Shown here: positions 26,221-35,021 of the stretch, piece by piece
How positions within the stretch are numbered: the first letter of the stretch is position 1
How the letters are laid out: each line of letters opens with the position of its first letter
NCBI RefSeq assembly: GCF_002879865.1
Contig: NZ_PNXY01000020.1
Location: forward strand, 62,001 to 126,000
Source: Paraburkholderia rhynchosiae
GTDB taxonomy: Bacteria > Pseudomonadota > Gammaproteobacteria > Burkholderiales > Burkholderiaceae
DNA length: 64,000 nt
Direction: 5' to 3'
Made by a program: the position numbers and the translations under genes
The notes under the pieces: model-generated
What the model saw: only the letters and a program-made list of their open reading frames with translations
The model's database searches: none
Told to the model about the DNA's origin: nothing

Positions 26221-27566
26221 GCTGCAAAGCAGAGTCGTAGTTGCCGAACTAATCGATGTTACTGCGAGATGCCCCGCGCACCGGCAAAACCGCTCGATTG
26301 GATGATTCGCGCCGGGCAATCGGGCGGCATTCCAAGGTCGGAACCCGTTCACTCGTTCCGGCGCCCAGCTTGCCGCAAAGACTCAGCAGAAGTTTGATCA
26401 GACCTTCAAAGCGATCGCCGTCGCTGCGAGGATCGCATCTTCACCACTTTCTCTCGCATCACTGGGGAATACTATCTCGGTGAGGGCGCCGCGGGACACG
26501 CTCACGTTGGACCCACTGTCAAGAAATGGCGCAGATAATTTTCCAGCGTGAAACCCACGCCGATTTTGACCGTATCTTCGATTTCCTATTCGAGCGCGCC
26601 CCGGAGACGGCGGCAAGGCAGATCGATGATATCGTTCGCGCGCTCGACATCCTTCAATCAAGTCCGCAAATCGGACAGACCGGTCGGTGGCACTCACGCA
26701 ATGCGCAAGTTGGCTATTTCCAATGGGGCGCATGGCTATCTAGCACTTTAGCGCTTCGCTTGCCGATAGCTAAGGGCATCGTGGACGACCGCCCGCAGCT
26801 TTCAGCCGGAATGGGAATCTCATGCAGTCGCTCCGGATTTGAAATAATCTAAATGGTCACCCAGACCGATCTTCGGACATTTTTGCAAAACTGAGCTGCG
26901 TGACGACTGGCCGTTCTTTGCAGGCAAGATGCCATAGCAAACCATCGCGCAGTCCTGCCCCTGCCGACGTTGTCGCTGCAGATGCACGCGTGAAAGTACA
27001 GACCAACCATGAATGCCGTGAAGAAAACAAACCCGCAACGATCTGTCACTGTAGCCGTCGGTGACCTTATCGCCGCGATGGTTGTGGGCAAGCGTTACAC
27101 GCTGCATCAACTCGTGAAATTGCCGTGCGATGGGTCCATTGGCGGATATTCGCGTGGACAACCACCCGTGCGGGGGCCTCAGGCACAGATCGAGAGCCCA
27201 TGAGTGTGTTGCCCCCGCAAACCGTACAGTGTCCGAATAGCGCTCTCCGAATGTGTCTGGCGCCACCATTCATCTGGGACTTATTCTGACGGTCAGTCGT
27301 CCGGCGATCGAGCAAGGCGCGTATAGATACTTGCTACCAAGCGCGGCGGCCGCCGATACGACCGATGCGACTGCCCGTCAGGCTTTCACACGTAGTTAGC
27401 GTGTGGAGACAGGCTGATCCAAAAACGCTCGGCAGGGGCACAGCGTAGCGCCAGTGAGCGGCTGCTGTCTCCTCGATGGATGGTGTCACTGGTGTGGCGC
27501 CAGTGATCCTGTCGTTAATCAAGGCTCGCGACGACTGCCTCAAACCTCAAGGACCAGGAGTTCAAC
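26221..27566. other. Gene-poor region with a toxin remnant
   Basis: Apart from the ParE-like remnant at 26526-26800, this 1.3-kb stretch has no gene I can support. One plus-strand frame from about 26370 to 26549 (AAKTQQKFDQTFKAIAVA...) ends just inside the toxin start, where an antitoxin gene would be expected. However, it does not look like a known antitoxin. A short plus-strand frame at 27009-27203 has an ATG but no recognisable product. The promoter of the aminotransferase gene must lie near its right end. Confidence 0.4.
26526..26800 (+). pseudogene. Frameshifted ParE/RelE-type toxin remnant
   Basis: The first frame gives a typical ParE start, 'AQIIFQRETHADFDRIFDFL' followed by an alanine-rich helix and 'ALDILQSSPQIGQTGR'. 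The conserved continuation (RKLAISNGAHGYLAL, matching the family's R-x-L-x-I-S-x-G-x-x-GY strand) lies in a different frame. A third frame would be needed for the C-terminal strand. It therefore looks inactivated by at least one frameshift near 26690. No clear cognate antitoxin precedes it. Confidence 0.65.
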
Positions 27567-28877
27567 GTGCCGCACAATGAGCAAACCAATCGGGCTTTGA
27601 TGGCTCGCCGTTTGAAAGCTATTCCGCAGGGTATCGGCAACGCGCATCCGGTGTTTGCCGCGCGCGCGGAGAACGGGGAAATCTGGGATGTAGAGGGCAG
27701 GCGTTACATCGACTTCTGCGCCGGCATCGCCGTGCTGAACACGGGACATCGCCACCCGAAAATCACGAACGCTGTGACGCAGCAAGCCGGAAAGTTCACG
27801 CACACCTGCTTCCAGGTCGTGGCCTACGAGTCGTATGTGGAGCTCGCGGAACGGCTGTCGTCGTTGACCCCGGGCGACTTCGAAAAGAAGGCGTTTTTCA
27901 TGACCACGGGGGCGGAGGCCGTTGAAAACGCGATCAAGGTGGCACGCCACTATACGAAGCGCACCGCGGTCATCTCGTTCGACGGGGCATTCCATGGCCG
28001 GACTTTCATGGCGATGGCCCTCACGGGAAAAGTCGCTCCGTACAAAGTAGGCTTCGGCCCGACACCGGCGGATGTCTACCAGGCTCCGTATCCGTCGGCG
28101 CTGCACGGCATCTCCATCCAGGACTCGATCGCAGGCATCAAGCGATTGTTCAAATATACGGTGGACCCGGCCCGTGTGGCTGCCATCATCGTCGAGCCCG
28201 TACTCGGCGAGGGCGGCTATATCCCGGCACCGACGGAGTTTCTGAGGCAGTTGCGGGCACTGTGCGATGAGCAAGGGATTCTGCTCATCGCTGACGAGAT
28301 TCAAACCGGCATCGGTCGCACGGGGCGCATGTTCGCGATGGAGCATTCGGGCGTCGTGCCCGATCTCACGACGCTGGCCAAAGGGCTGGGCGGTGGTATG
28401 ACAATCTCGGCCGTCGTCGGTCGCGCCGACGTTCTCGATTCCATTCCGGCCGGCGGACTTGGCAGCACCTACGCGGGTCATCCGATGGCATGCGTTGCAG
28501 CGCTTGCCGTGCTCGACGTGATGGAGGAGGAGAAGCTCTGCGCGTGCAGCGAGGCGCTTGGCAAGCGCCTGCGGGATCGCCTGAACGCCTTACGGCAGCG
28601 CGTTCCTGAAATCGCCGATGTCCGTGGCCTTGGCGCAATGACGGGAGTGGAGTTCTTCAAAGGCGGCCAGCCTGCGCCCGAAATTGCCAACGCAGTGAAA
28701 GCAGAAGCGTTCAAGCGGGGCTTGTTGCTTCTCACGAGCGGGACGTATGGCAACGTACTTCGGATCATGCTGCCGCTGACAGTTTCGAACGAATTGGTCG
28801 ATGAAGGCCTCGACATCATCGAGGAGATCCTGCTGAGCCAAACGTGCAAGGAAGGAACTAATGGAGTCCTTGCATGA
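27567..28877 (+). CDS. 4-aminobutyrate aminotransferase-like class III aminotransferase
   Basis: A 436-residue PLP enzyme of the GabT/PuuE type. Motifs in order: 'YIDFCAGIAVLNTGHRHPK' near residue 46, PLP-phosphate loop 'TTGAEAVENAIKVAR' near 113, aromatic stacking region 'FDGAFHGRT', cofactor Asp in 'LIADEIQTGIGRTG' near 242, and the Schiff-base Lys in 'LTTLAKGLGGGM' near 272. It transfers the amino group of GABA or a similar omega-amino acid to 2-oxoglutarate. The start is a GTG about 8 nt after CAGGAG. A broken aldehyde dehydrogenase gene overlaps its 3' end, like a lost gabD-type partner. Confidence 0.88.
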   Translation: MPHNEQTNRALMARRLKAIPQGIGNAHPVFAARAENGEIWDVEGRRYIDFCAGIAVLNTGHRHPKITNAVTQQAGKFTHTCFQVVAYESYVELAERLSSLTPGDFEKKAFFMTTGAEAVENAIKVARHYTKRTAVISFDGAFHGRTFMAMALTGKVAPYKVGFGPTPADVYQAPYPSALHGISIQDSIAGIKRLFKYTVDPARVAAIIVEPVLGEGGYIPAPTEFLRQLRALCDEQGILLIADEIQTGIGRTGRMFAMEHSGVVPDLTTLAKGLGGGMTISAVVGRADVLDSIPAGGLGSTYAGHPMACVAALAVLDVMEEEKLCACSEALGKRLRDRLNALRQRVPEIADVRGLGAMTGVEFFKGGQPAPEIANAVKAEAFKRGLLLLTSGTYGNVLRIMLPLTVSNELVDEGLDIIEEILLSQTCKEGTNGVLA

Positions 28878-29190
28878 AGCATAGCTACATCGGCGCGAAA
28901 TGGGTGCCGGGCAGCGAGGCTCATCGGGACATTAACCCGTCCGATACCTCGAGCAATCGTCGACGAGTTTTCGTTTGTTGACGAAGCGCTCGCGAACCTC
29001 GCGATCGACGCCGCATTCGATGCGTTCAAGAGCAGGCGCACGCCCGGCATTCAAGCCCGCGCAGATGCGTTCGACAAAGTAGGAAGCGAGCTTATCGCGC
29101 GCTTGTGAACTGGGCGAACTGCTCTCGCGCGAGGAAGGACGTCTCGCCACTCCATCTCGCCTCAGGTTGGGCGGCCAGCCCACACCGCTG
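28874..29190 (+). pseudogene. N-terminal remnant of an aldehyde dehydrogenase gene
   Basis: An ATG overlapping the aminotransferase stop (ATGA) starts 'MKHSYIGAKWVPGSEAHRDI' then 'NPSDTS', a typical aldehyde dehydrogenase N-terminus. After about 28 codons the frame breaks. The family helix continues in another frame (VDEALANLAIDAAFDAFKSR, then RADAFDKVGSELIARL) and again shows 'ELGELLSREEGR'-like residues after a stop. The catalytic domain is absent. In GABA-type operons this gene would be succinate-semialdehyde dehydrogenase, so the second step of the pathway has been lost here. Confidence 0.75.
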
Positions 29191-29512
29191 CAAGCTCACG
29201 GCGATCCATTTCCCTCAGGCGTCGAAACGACGCGTTCGTTGCCTTCGCCCCTTCATTTTTTCGAATTCTCCCTTGTCGTGCCTGCCGCGAGATGGAACAC
29301 GCCGATAGCGCGTTTTCCGCTCGCGCGTTACGTCACATGTAATCGAATCTCGCGCGTGCGTGTACGGCCTTCGCGAGCAACACAGCATGCTCGATGACCT
29401 GCGTGGCTGTGCATTGCCTGCCGATTTTGGCGTTAATAACCTGCGTGACATCGAATCAGGTTACGGCAAGCCGCGTAGCCTGACGAATGAAAGTTAACCA
29501 CCGGAGAACGTG
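29191..29512. other. Intergenic region upstream of the hydantoinase genes
   Basis: After the aldehyde dehydrogenase remnant, 322 bp lead to hyuB. Short open frames here match nothing recognised. The right part should carry the promoter of the hydantoinase operon, and CGGAGAACG at 29502-29510 is the ribosome site for the ATG at 29513. Confidence 0.4.
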
Positions 29513-31279
29513 ATGTCACGAGATGTCGATCCGATTACGCTGGCAGTCGTGCGAGGGGTGCTGGAAACCACTCAGCGCGAGATGACCATGACGCTCGAGA
29601 AGACGGCTCGCTCAAGCGTGTTCAATGTCGCACACGATTACAGCAATGCCATTTTCAATGGTCGCCCGGAGATGATCCTGCAAGGACAGGACATTCCGAT
29701 TCACCTTGGCGGTCTAATTCCCGCGATGAAGGAAGTGGCCCGCTTCTTCGGCGACGATATTCACGATGGTGATGTCGTTTATCACAACGACCCCGTATAC
29801 AAGGGCAGCCATATCGTCGACTGTTGCATGTACAAGCCGGTGTTCTACCGCGGCGAGCTCGTGTTCTGGACGGTCTGCAAGGGACACGTCACCGATATCG
29901 GCGGACCGGTTCCTGCCGGCTACAACCCCGACGCACGTGAGATTTACGCCGAAGGCCTGCGTATTCCGCCAGTCAAGCTATGGGAGAAAGGCATCGAGCG
30001 ATACGACGTCATCAACTTCATGCTGACCAATATGCGCTCGCGGCGCGATCAGGAGGGCGACCTCAGGGCGCAGCTCGGCGCGGTCAACGTGGGCGCCCGC
30101 AATTTGTGCGCATTGCTCGACAAGTACGGCGTGGAGACGGTCCGCACGTGTGTGGACGAACTGATGGACATGGCCGACCGCCACATGCGCCAGATCATCC
30201 GTGCGGTGCCTGACGGCACCTACGAAGCCAGCGCCAGGCTCGAGGATTCCGGGCATGGCTTCGGCGAGATCGATATCAAGGCGACAATCGAGATCAACGC
30301 TGATACCTGTCACATCAAGATCGAAAGCCCGCCGCAGATTCCGTACTTCATCAACTCCTACGAAGGCAACTCGATTTCAGGCGTTTACCTGGGCCTGATG
30401 ATGTTCGCCCAGCTTGATCCGCCCTATAACGAAGGTCTTTATCGATGCATCAGCGTGGACCTCGGTCCGCACGGCACGCTCTGCAACGCGAAAGAGCCCG
30501 CACCGCATGTGAACTGCACGACCACGCCGATGGAAACGCTCGCGGACGCGGTACGTCTTGCACTCGAAAAGGCGCAAGGCGAACGGGCCGTCGGCTCCTG
30601 GGGCCATTCGAGCGGCGTCAATATCGCGGGCCACGATCAGCGCACCGGTGATGAATACGTGACGATGGTGCTCGCGTCGCTCGTCTCGGGCGCGGGCGCG
30701 ACCGGTTATATGGACGGCTGGCACGCATGCGGGCCGCAATGCTGCTTTGGCGCGCTCTATTCGGGTGACATCGAGACGCTCGAGTATTCCTACCCGATCG
30801 TCATTCATCGCTATGGTCTTGTCACCGACAGTGCCGGCGCCGGCGAATATCGCGGCGGCAGCGGCACCGTCTGGGAGGTCGAGCCGATCGGCCACGAGAT
30901 GACTGTGGTGAGCTTCGGCGAAGGCCGCAAGCTGCCGGCGATTGGCGCCAACGACGCGGCGAGCGCGATGCCGGAGCGCAAGCTCGGACGCGTCGAGCTG
31001 AAGCGCCATGGCAAGGTCATCGAGACGTACAAGGAGAACGCAGTGATGACGGTGCGTGACGGCTATTCGCTCGCCACCTTCAATCCGGGCGGCGGCGGCT
31101 GGGGCTCGCCGCTGCGCCGCCAGCCGCAGCACGTTCGCGAGGACGTGCGCAGCGGCATCGTCTCGATCGAGGCCGCGCGTGCGGAGTATGGCGTCGTCAT
31201 CGATGCCGAAAGCCTTGTGGTGGACGTGCCCGCTACCGAAGCATTGCGCGCCGAACGCCAATCGTCCCGACATCAATGA
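29513..31279 (+). CDS. hyuB: Hydantoinase/oxoprolinase B-type subunit (HyuB family)
   Basis: A 588-residue protein of the HyuB family (N-methylhydantoinase beta, acetone carboxylase alpha-like). Characteristic parts are the N-terminal 'DPITLAVVRGVLETTQREM', the His/Asp-rich 'GDVVYHNDPVYKGSHIVDC' near residue 85, 'VCKGHVTDIGGPVPAGY' near 120 and the C-terminal glycine stretch 'FNPGGGGWGSPLRR'. With HyuA, 9 bp downstream, it should carry out ATP-dependent opening of a hydantoin, oxoproline or related cyclic amide ring. A GTG lies one codon earlier (29510); the ATG at 29513 has the better spacing. The substrate is unknown. Confidence 0.9.
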   Translation: MSRDVDPITLAVVRGVLETTQREMTMTLEKTARSSVFNVAHDYSNAIFNGRPEMILQGQDIPIHLGGLIPAMKEVARFFGDDIHDGDVVYHNDPVYKGSHIVDCCMYKPVFYRGELVFWTVCKGHVTDIGGPVPAGYNPDAREIYAEGLRIPPVKLWEKGIERYDVINFMLTNMRSRRDQEGDLRAQLGAVNVGARNLCALLDKYGVETVRTCVDELMDMADRHMRQIIRAVPDGTYEASARLEDSGHGFGEIDIKATIEINADTCHIKIESPPQIPYFINSYEGNSISGVYLGLMMFAQLDPPYNEGLYRCISVDLGPHGTLCNAKEPAPHVNCTTTPMETLADAVRLALEKAQGERAVGSWGHSSGVNIAGHDQRTGDEYVTMVLASLVSGAGATGYMDGWHACGPQCCFGALYSGDIETLEYSYPIVIHRYGLVTDSAGAGEYRGGSGTVWEVEPIGHEMTVVSFGEGRKLPAIGANDAASAMPERKLGRVELKRHGKVIETYKENAVMTVRDGYSLATFNPGGGGWGSPLRRQPQHVREDVRSGIVSIEAARAEYGVVIDAESLVVDVPATEALRAERQSSRHQ

Positions 31280-31288
31280 GGTTTTGAC

Positions 31289-33379
31289 ATGACGAATACA
31301 CGATACCGCCTGGGTGTGGATGCGGGCGGCACCTTCACCGATTTCGTCCTCGCCGATGGCGCAGGCCAGACCCGCCTCTTCAAGGCAACGTCGACGCCGG
31401 AAGATGGCACACGCGCGATTGCGGACGGTCTCGCGCAAATCTCCGAGGCGCTCGGCAAGCCGGTCAGCGAAATCCTCGCGAATCTGGATTTGTGCGTGAA
31501 CGGCACCACCGTCGCACTGAACGCGCTGATTCAGCACAAGGGCGTCAAAACCGGGCTGATCTGCACGTCGGGTCATGAGGACTCGCTCGAAATCCGCCTC
31601 GGCCACAAGGAAGAGGGCCATCGCTACGACGCCAGGTACCCGCCTGCAACGATGCTCGTCGAGCGCTATTTGCGCCGGCCAATTCGTGAGCGAGTCCTCG
31701 CGGACGGCACGATTCATACGCCGATGAACGAGGACGACGTGCGCGACGCGTGCGAGCTGTTCCGCGCGCAAGGCGTCGAGGCCGTCGCGATCTCGTTCGT
31801 CTGGTCGGTGTCGAACGGCGTGCACGAGCGGCGCGCGGCCGAGATCGTTCGCGAGATGCTGCCCGACGTGTACGTATCGGTCGGCCTCGAAGTATTCCCG
31901 CAGATGCGCGAGTACACGCGGACCTCGACCACGGTGGTGAACGCGTATCTCGGGCCCGTGCTCACACGCTATGTCAGCCGTATTGAGAACTTCTACGTCG
32001 ATAACGGACTGAAAGCACCAGTGCGGTTTTATCAATCGAACGGCGGGATGGCGTCGCCCAGGGCGATGGGCGCGCGTGCGGTCAACGCGATCAACTCGGG
32101 CCCGGCGTCCGCGCCGCAGGCCGCACTGTTCGCCGCGAAGCCGTTTGGCTACCGCAACCTCATTACCGTCGACATGGGCGGCACGTCGTTCGATATCACG
32201 TTGACGAAGGACGGCGTGACGAACGTCAACAAGGACATCGACTTCCTGCGCTACCGGATCGGTACCCCGATGATCCAGGTCGAGACCCTCGGCGCGGGCG
32301 GCGGCTCGATTGCGTGGATCGATCCGATGGGGCTGCTCAAAGTCGGCCCGCAGAGTGCGGGAGCCATCCCGGGACCGGCCTGCTACATGCGTGGCGGCGA
32401 GCAGCCCACCGTGACCGATGCGAATGTCGCGCTCGGCTATCTGAATCCAGTATCGCTGCTCGGCGGCCGCGTGAAAATCGATGGCCATGCATCGCGCACG
32501 GCGATCGACGCGAAGATCGCCAGGCCGTTGGGCCTTACCGCCGGGAAGGCCGCGTACGGCATCTACAACATCGTGAACGTCAACATGATCAACGGCATCC
32601 GCCGGGTGTCGATCGAACGCGGTTATGATCCGCGCGACTTCGTGCTGATCGCGGCCGGCGGCGCGACGTCGCTGCACATTGCGGCGCTCGCGCGCGAGAT
32701 CGGCGTCAAGACGGTGCTCGTGCCGAAGCTTGCATCGGGGCTGTGCGCATTCGGACAATTGCTGTCCGACGTGAAATACAACTACATGGCGGCTTGCCCG
32801 ATGCGGGTGGAAAAGCATGCCGCGCTTGGACGCGTTCAACAGCAGTTCGAACGGCTCGAAGCGGATGCCATCACGGCACTGCAGAACGAGGGCTTCACCC
32901 GCGAGCGCATCCGCATCGAGCGCCAGCTCGACATGCGGTACTGCGGCCAGGTCCACGAATGCTCGGTCACGATCGGTTCGATGAACGTGGATGTCGACAC
33001 GATCGACAGCATCCGCGAGATGTTCGACGCCCGCCACAAGGCCCTTTACACGTATGCGGAGCATGACAGCCAGGTGGAGATCGTCAACCTGGAAAGCACC
33101 GTGTACGGCGAGCTCGACCAACCGCCGCCGCAGGCCATTCCGCCTGGCGTCGGCGACCCAGCGGTCGTCGTCAAGGCGCACCGCGACATGATCTTCGGCA
33201 ACGGCCTGGACATCGAAACGCTGTCGTCGCCCGTGTACGACGGCACGCGTCTTGGTGCCGACGACGTGGTCGCGGGTCCGGCGGTGATCGAAGAAGTCAC
33301 GACTTCGATCGTGTTGCCGCCGAAGTGGCAAGCACGCCTCGACGCCACTGGCGTCTACGTGCTGACCGACATGAGCTGA
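31289..33379 (+). CDS. hyuA: Hydantoinase/oxoprolinase A-type subunit (HyuA family)
   Basis: A 696-residue ATP-binding protein of the HyuA family. The N-terminal actin-like phosphate-binding motif is 'RLGVDAGGTFTDFVLADG'. The second half contains 'LITVDMGGTSFDITLTKDGV' near residue 292 and 'ETLGAGGGSIAWIDPMGLLK' near 332. It supplies the ATP-dependent half of a two-subunit cyclic-amide hydrolase or carboxylase with HyuB. The start lies 9 bp after hyuB, so the pair is one operon. An NCS1-type permease follows after a hairpin. Acetone carboxylase would also need a gamma subunit, which is not present. Confidence 0.92.
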   Translation: MTNTRYRLGVDAGGTFTDFVLADGAGQTRLFKATSTPEDGTRAIADGLAQISEALGKPVSEILANLDLCVNGTTVALNALIQHKGVKTGLICTSGHEDSLEIRLGHKEEGHRYDARYPPATMLVERYLRRPIRERVLADGTIHTPMNEDDVRDACELFRAQGVEAVAISFVWSVSNGVHERRAAEIVREMLPDVYVSVGLEVFPQMREYTRTSTTVVNAYLGPVLTRYVSRIENFYVDNGLKAPVRFYQSNGGMASPRAMGARAVNAINSGPASAPQAALFAAKPFGYRNLITVDMGGTSFDITLTKDGVTNVNKDIDFLRYRIGTPMIQVETLGAGGGSIAWIDPMGLLKVGPQSAGAIPGPACYMRGGEQPTVTDANVALGYLNPVSLLGGRVKIDGHASRTAIDAKIARPLGLTAGKAAYGIYNIVNVNMINGIRRVSIERGYDPRDFVLIAAGGATSLHIAALAREIGVKTVLVPKLASGLCAFGQLLSDVKYNYMAACPMRVEKHAALGRVQQQFERLEADAITALQNEGFTRERIRIERQLDMRYCGQVHECSVTIGSMNVDVDTIDSIREMFDARHKALYTYAEHDSQVEIVNLESTVYGELDQPPPQAIPPGVGDPAVVVKAHRDMIFGNGLDIETLSSPVYDGTRLGADDVVAGPAVIEEVTTSIVLPPKWQARLDATGVYVLTDMS

Positions 33380-33401
33380 ATTTCTACAACAAAGGAGACC
33401 A

Positions 33402-33435
33402 CGCCGACGCGGACGGATTGATCGCCGCGTCGGCG
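33402..33435 (+). terminator. Strong hairpin between hyuA and the permease gene
   Basis: CGCCGACGCGG at 33402-33412 pairs exactly with CCGCGTCGGCG at 33425-33435 around a 12-nt loop. There is no T run after it, so it may be a processing or stabilising hairpin that separates expression of hyuBA and the permease, rather than a full terminator. Confidence 0.5.
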
Positions 33436-33521
33436 ACCGAAGCTGGTTGATTTGAGTTCTTACTGGTCCTGGCTTCATGGTAATCGAGCCGGGCCGAATT
33501 CATTCGTTACGTGGAGCGCAT

Positions 33522-34877
33522 ATGGAACTGAAGGCACAACAGGACGGCCAGGACGATGGGTACTCGGCGAGCGCCGTTCCGGCAAATGCAAGGATGTCGA
33601 AACTGTCCTTGACGATGGCATGGTGGGCGACGTGCAGCGCGATGTTCTGGCTCGTGGTGTCCGCAACGCTCGCGATCAATTTCGGCACGGTCAATACCCT
33701 GATCGGGCTTGGGCTTTCCGTCGTGGTTTATGCGCTGGTCAATCAGGTCATCGTGCGGTACGTGATCTCGAACGGCTTGTCGGTCGCGTTGTTTTCCCGC
33801 GTGCTGTTCGGCAGGGCGGGCGCCGCACTGGCCACGCTGATCTTCTTTGCCACGGCCATTTACTACGCGCTATTCGAGGGGTCGGTCATCGCCGTGGCGA
33901 TCAATGCCTACTTCCCGGCCGTCTCCGTGAAGCTCGCTTACCTGATCGTCGTCGTCTACAGCGTGCTGCTCGTGTTCGGCAGCGTGCAGACGTGGCTCGA
34001 CAAGTTCAACGGCGTACTGCTGCCGTTCTACCTGCTCGGGCTGGTGGGGGCTGTCGTTACCGCCCTGTTGAGCGGCGGCGACCATACGGCCTGGCTCCAT
34101 TTGGGCCCGGCAAGCGGCGCGAAGCCCTACGGCTGGTGGAATTGCTTTACCGCGTTCATGGGCGTTTGGATCATGATGATGTACACGTGGGACTACGCCC
34201 GCTTCGGACGCGCGTCGGATGCGCAGTACCACGCGAAATTCAACTTCGGCTGGGCGTTCTATACATTCACGTTCGTGATCAACGGCATCGCCGGAATCTT
34301 CCTGGCGAGCACGTTGGCCGGCAATGTTGCGTTAAGCGAAGTGTCAGTGGTCTTCGCGCTGCTCAAGCTGATGGGTTTCGTCGGGCTGATGTTTGTCTGG
34401 GTAAGCCAGACCAGAATCAATACTGCCAATTTCTATCTGGCGTCGACCAACATGCATTCGTTCTTCACCGCCGTGTTCGGCCTGCATCTGCCGAAATTCT
34501 TCTGGTCCGTGGTGGCAGGCGTGATGGTCTATTTCCTGATGCTGACGAACGTCTTCAGCTTCATCCTCCAGGCATTGGCGTTTCAAGGCATCTTCGTCGT
34601 CGCGTGGGTCGGGATCGCCGTCATGCATATCTTGTCTCCGCACTACGAGGCGATCTTCGGCAAAGAGATCGAGTACCGGTCAGAACACGTGGTCGCGTTC
34701 AACCCGTGCGGCCTCGTTGCGTGGCTCGCGTCGTCGGCGCTCGGCATTGCGTTGCTCGAAGCCGGCGGCACCACCGCAACGTTCTCCGCACCCGCGGCAG
34801 CCGTGTCCTCCGCGATCATCTATCGCATCGGACTCTCGCTCGCCAGCAAGCGGCATTTCGTGCGCGAGTTCGCGTAA
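33522..34877 (+). CDS. NCS1-family permease (cytosine/allantoin/hydantoin type)
   Basis: A 451-residue inner-membrane protein with about 12 hydrophobic segments, the size and pattern of nucleobase-cation symporter 1 carriers. The first helix region is 'LSLTMAWWATCSAMFWLVVS', and the conserved mid-protein stretch 'FMGVWIMMMYTWDYARFGR' is near residue 220. It probably imports the substrate of the neighbouring ring-opening enzymes, such as a hydantoin, pyrimidine or purine-like compound. The frame is open upstream to 33452. The ATG at 33522 is chosen for the GTGGAG ribosome site just before it and because helix 1 follows at a normal distance. Confidence 0.85.
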   Translation: MELKAQQDGQDDGYSASAVPANARMSKLSLTMAWWATCSAMFWLVVSATLAINFGTVNTLIGLGLSVVVYALVNQVIVRYVISNGLSVALFSRVLFGRAGAALATLIFFATAIYYALFEGSVIAVAINAYFPAVSVKLAYLIVVVYSVLLVFGSVQTWLDKFNGVLLPFYLLGLVGAVVTALLSGGDHTAWLHLGPASGAKPYGWWNCFTAFMGVWIMMMYTWDYARFGRASDAQYHAKFNFGWAFYTFTFVINGIAGIFLASTLAGNVALSEVSVVFALLKLMGFVGLMFVWVSQTRINTANFYLASTNMHSFFTAVFGLHLPKFFWSVVAGVMVYFLMLTNVFSFILQALAFQGIFVVAWVGIAVMHILSPHYEAIFGKEIEYRSEHVVAFNPCGLVAWLASSALGIALLEAGGTTATFSAPAAAVSSAIIYRIGLSLASKRHFVREFA

Positions 34878-35021
34878 CGCGAACCCAGCACCGGCCCGCC
34901 TGGCAAAACGATAAGACATCTAGCTCGAGCTTCGGCCGTCTGAAGACGGTCGGAGCGGGCGTCAAACAATTAGATCGCGTCCATTTCGGGACGCAAACCG
35001 ACAACGATGGGAAACAAAGTG

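Noticed and set aside
26370..26549. Antitoxin gene preceding the ParE remnant
   Set aside because: An open frame ends just inside the toxin start, but its sequence does not look like ParD or another known antitoxin and no start codon with ribosome site is convincing.
29513..33379. Acetone carboxylase alpha and beta subunits
   Set aside because: The subunits are related, but the gamma subunit and typical neighbours are absent, and an NCS1 permease follows. A hydantoinase/oxoprolinase type is simpler.
30377..33478. Very long minus-strand open frame opposite hyuB/hyuA
   Set aside because: It is antisense to two well-recognised genes, Arg/His-rich as expected from GC-rich codon mirror effects, and has no domain resemblance.
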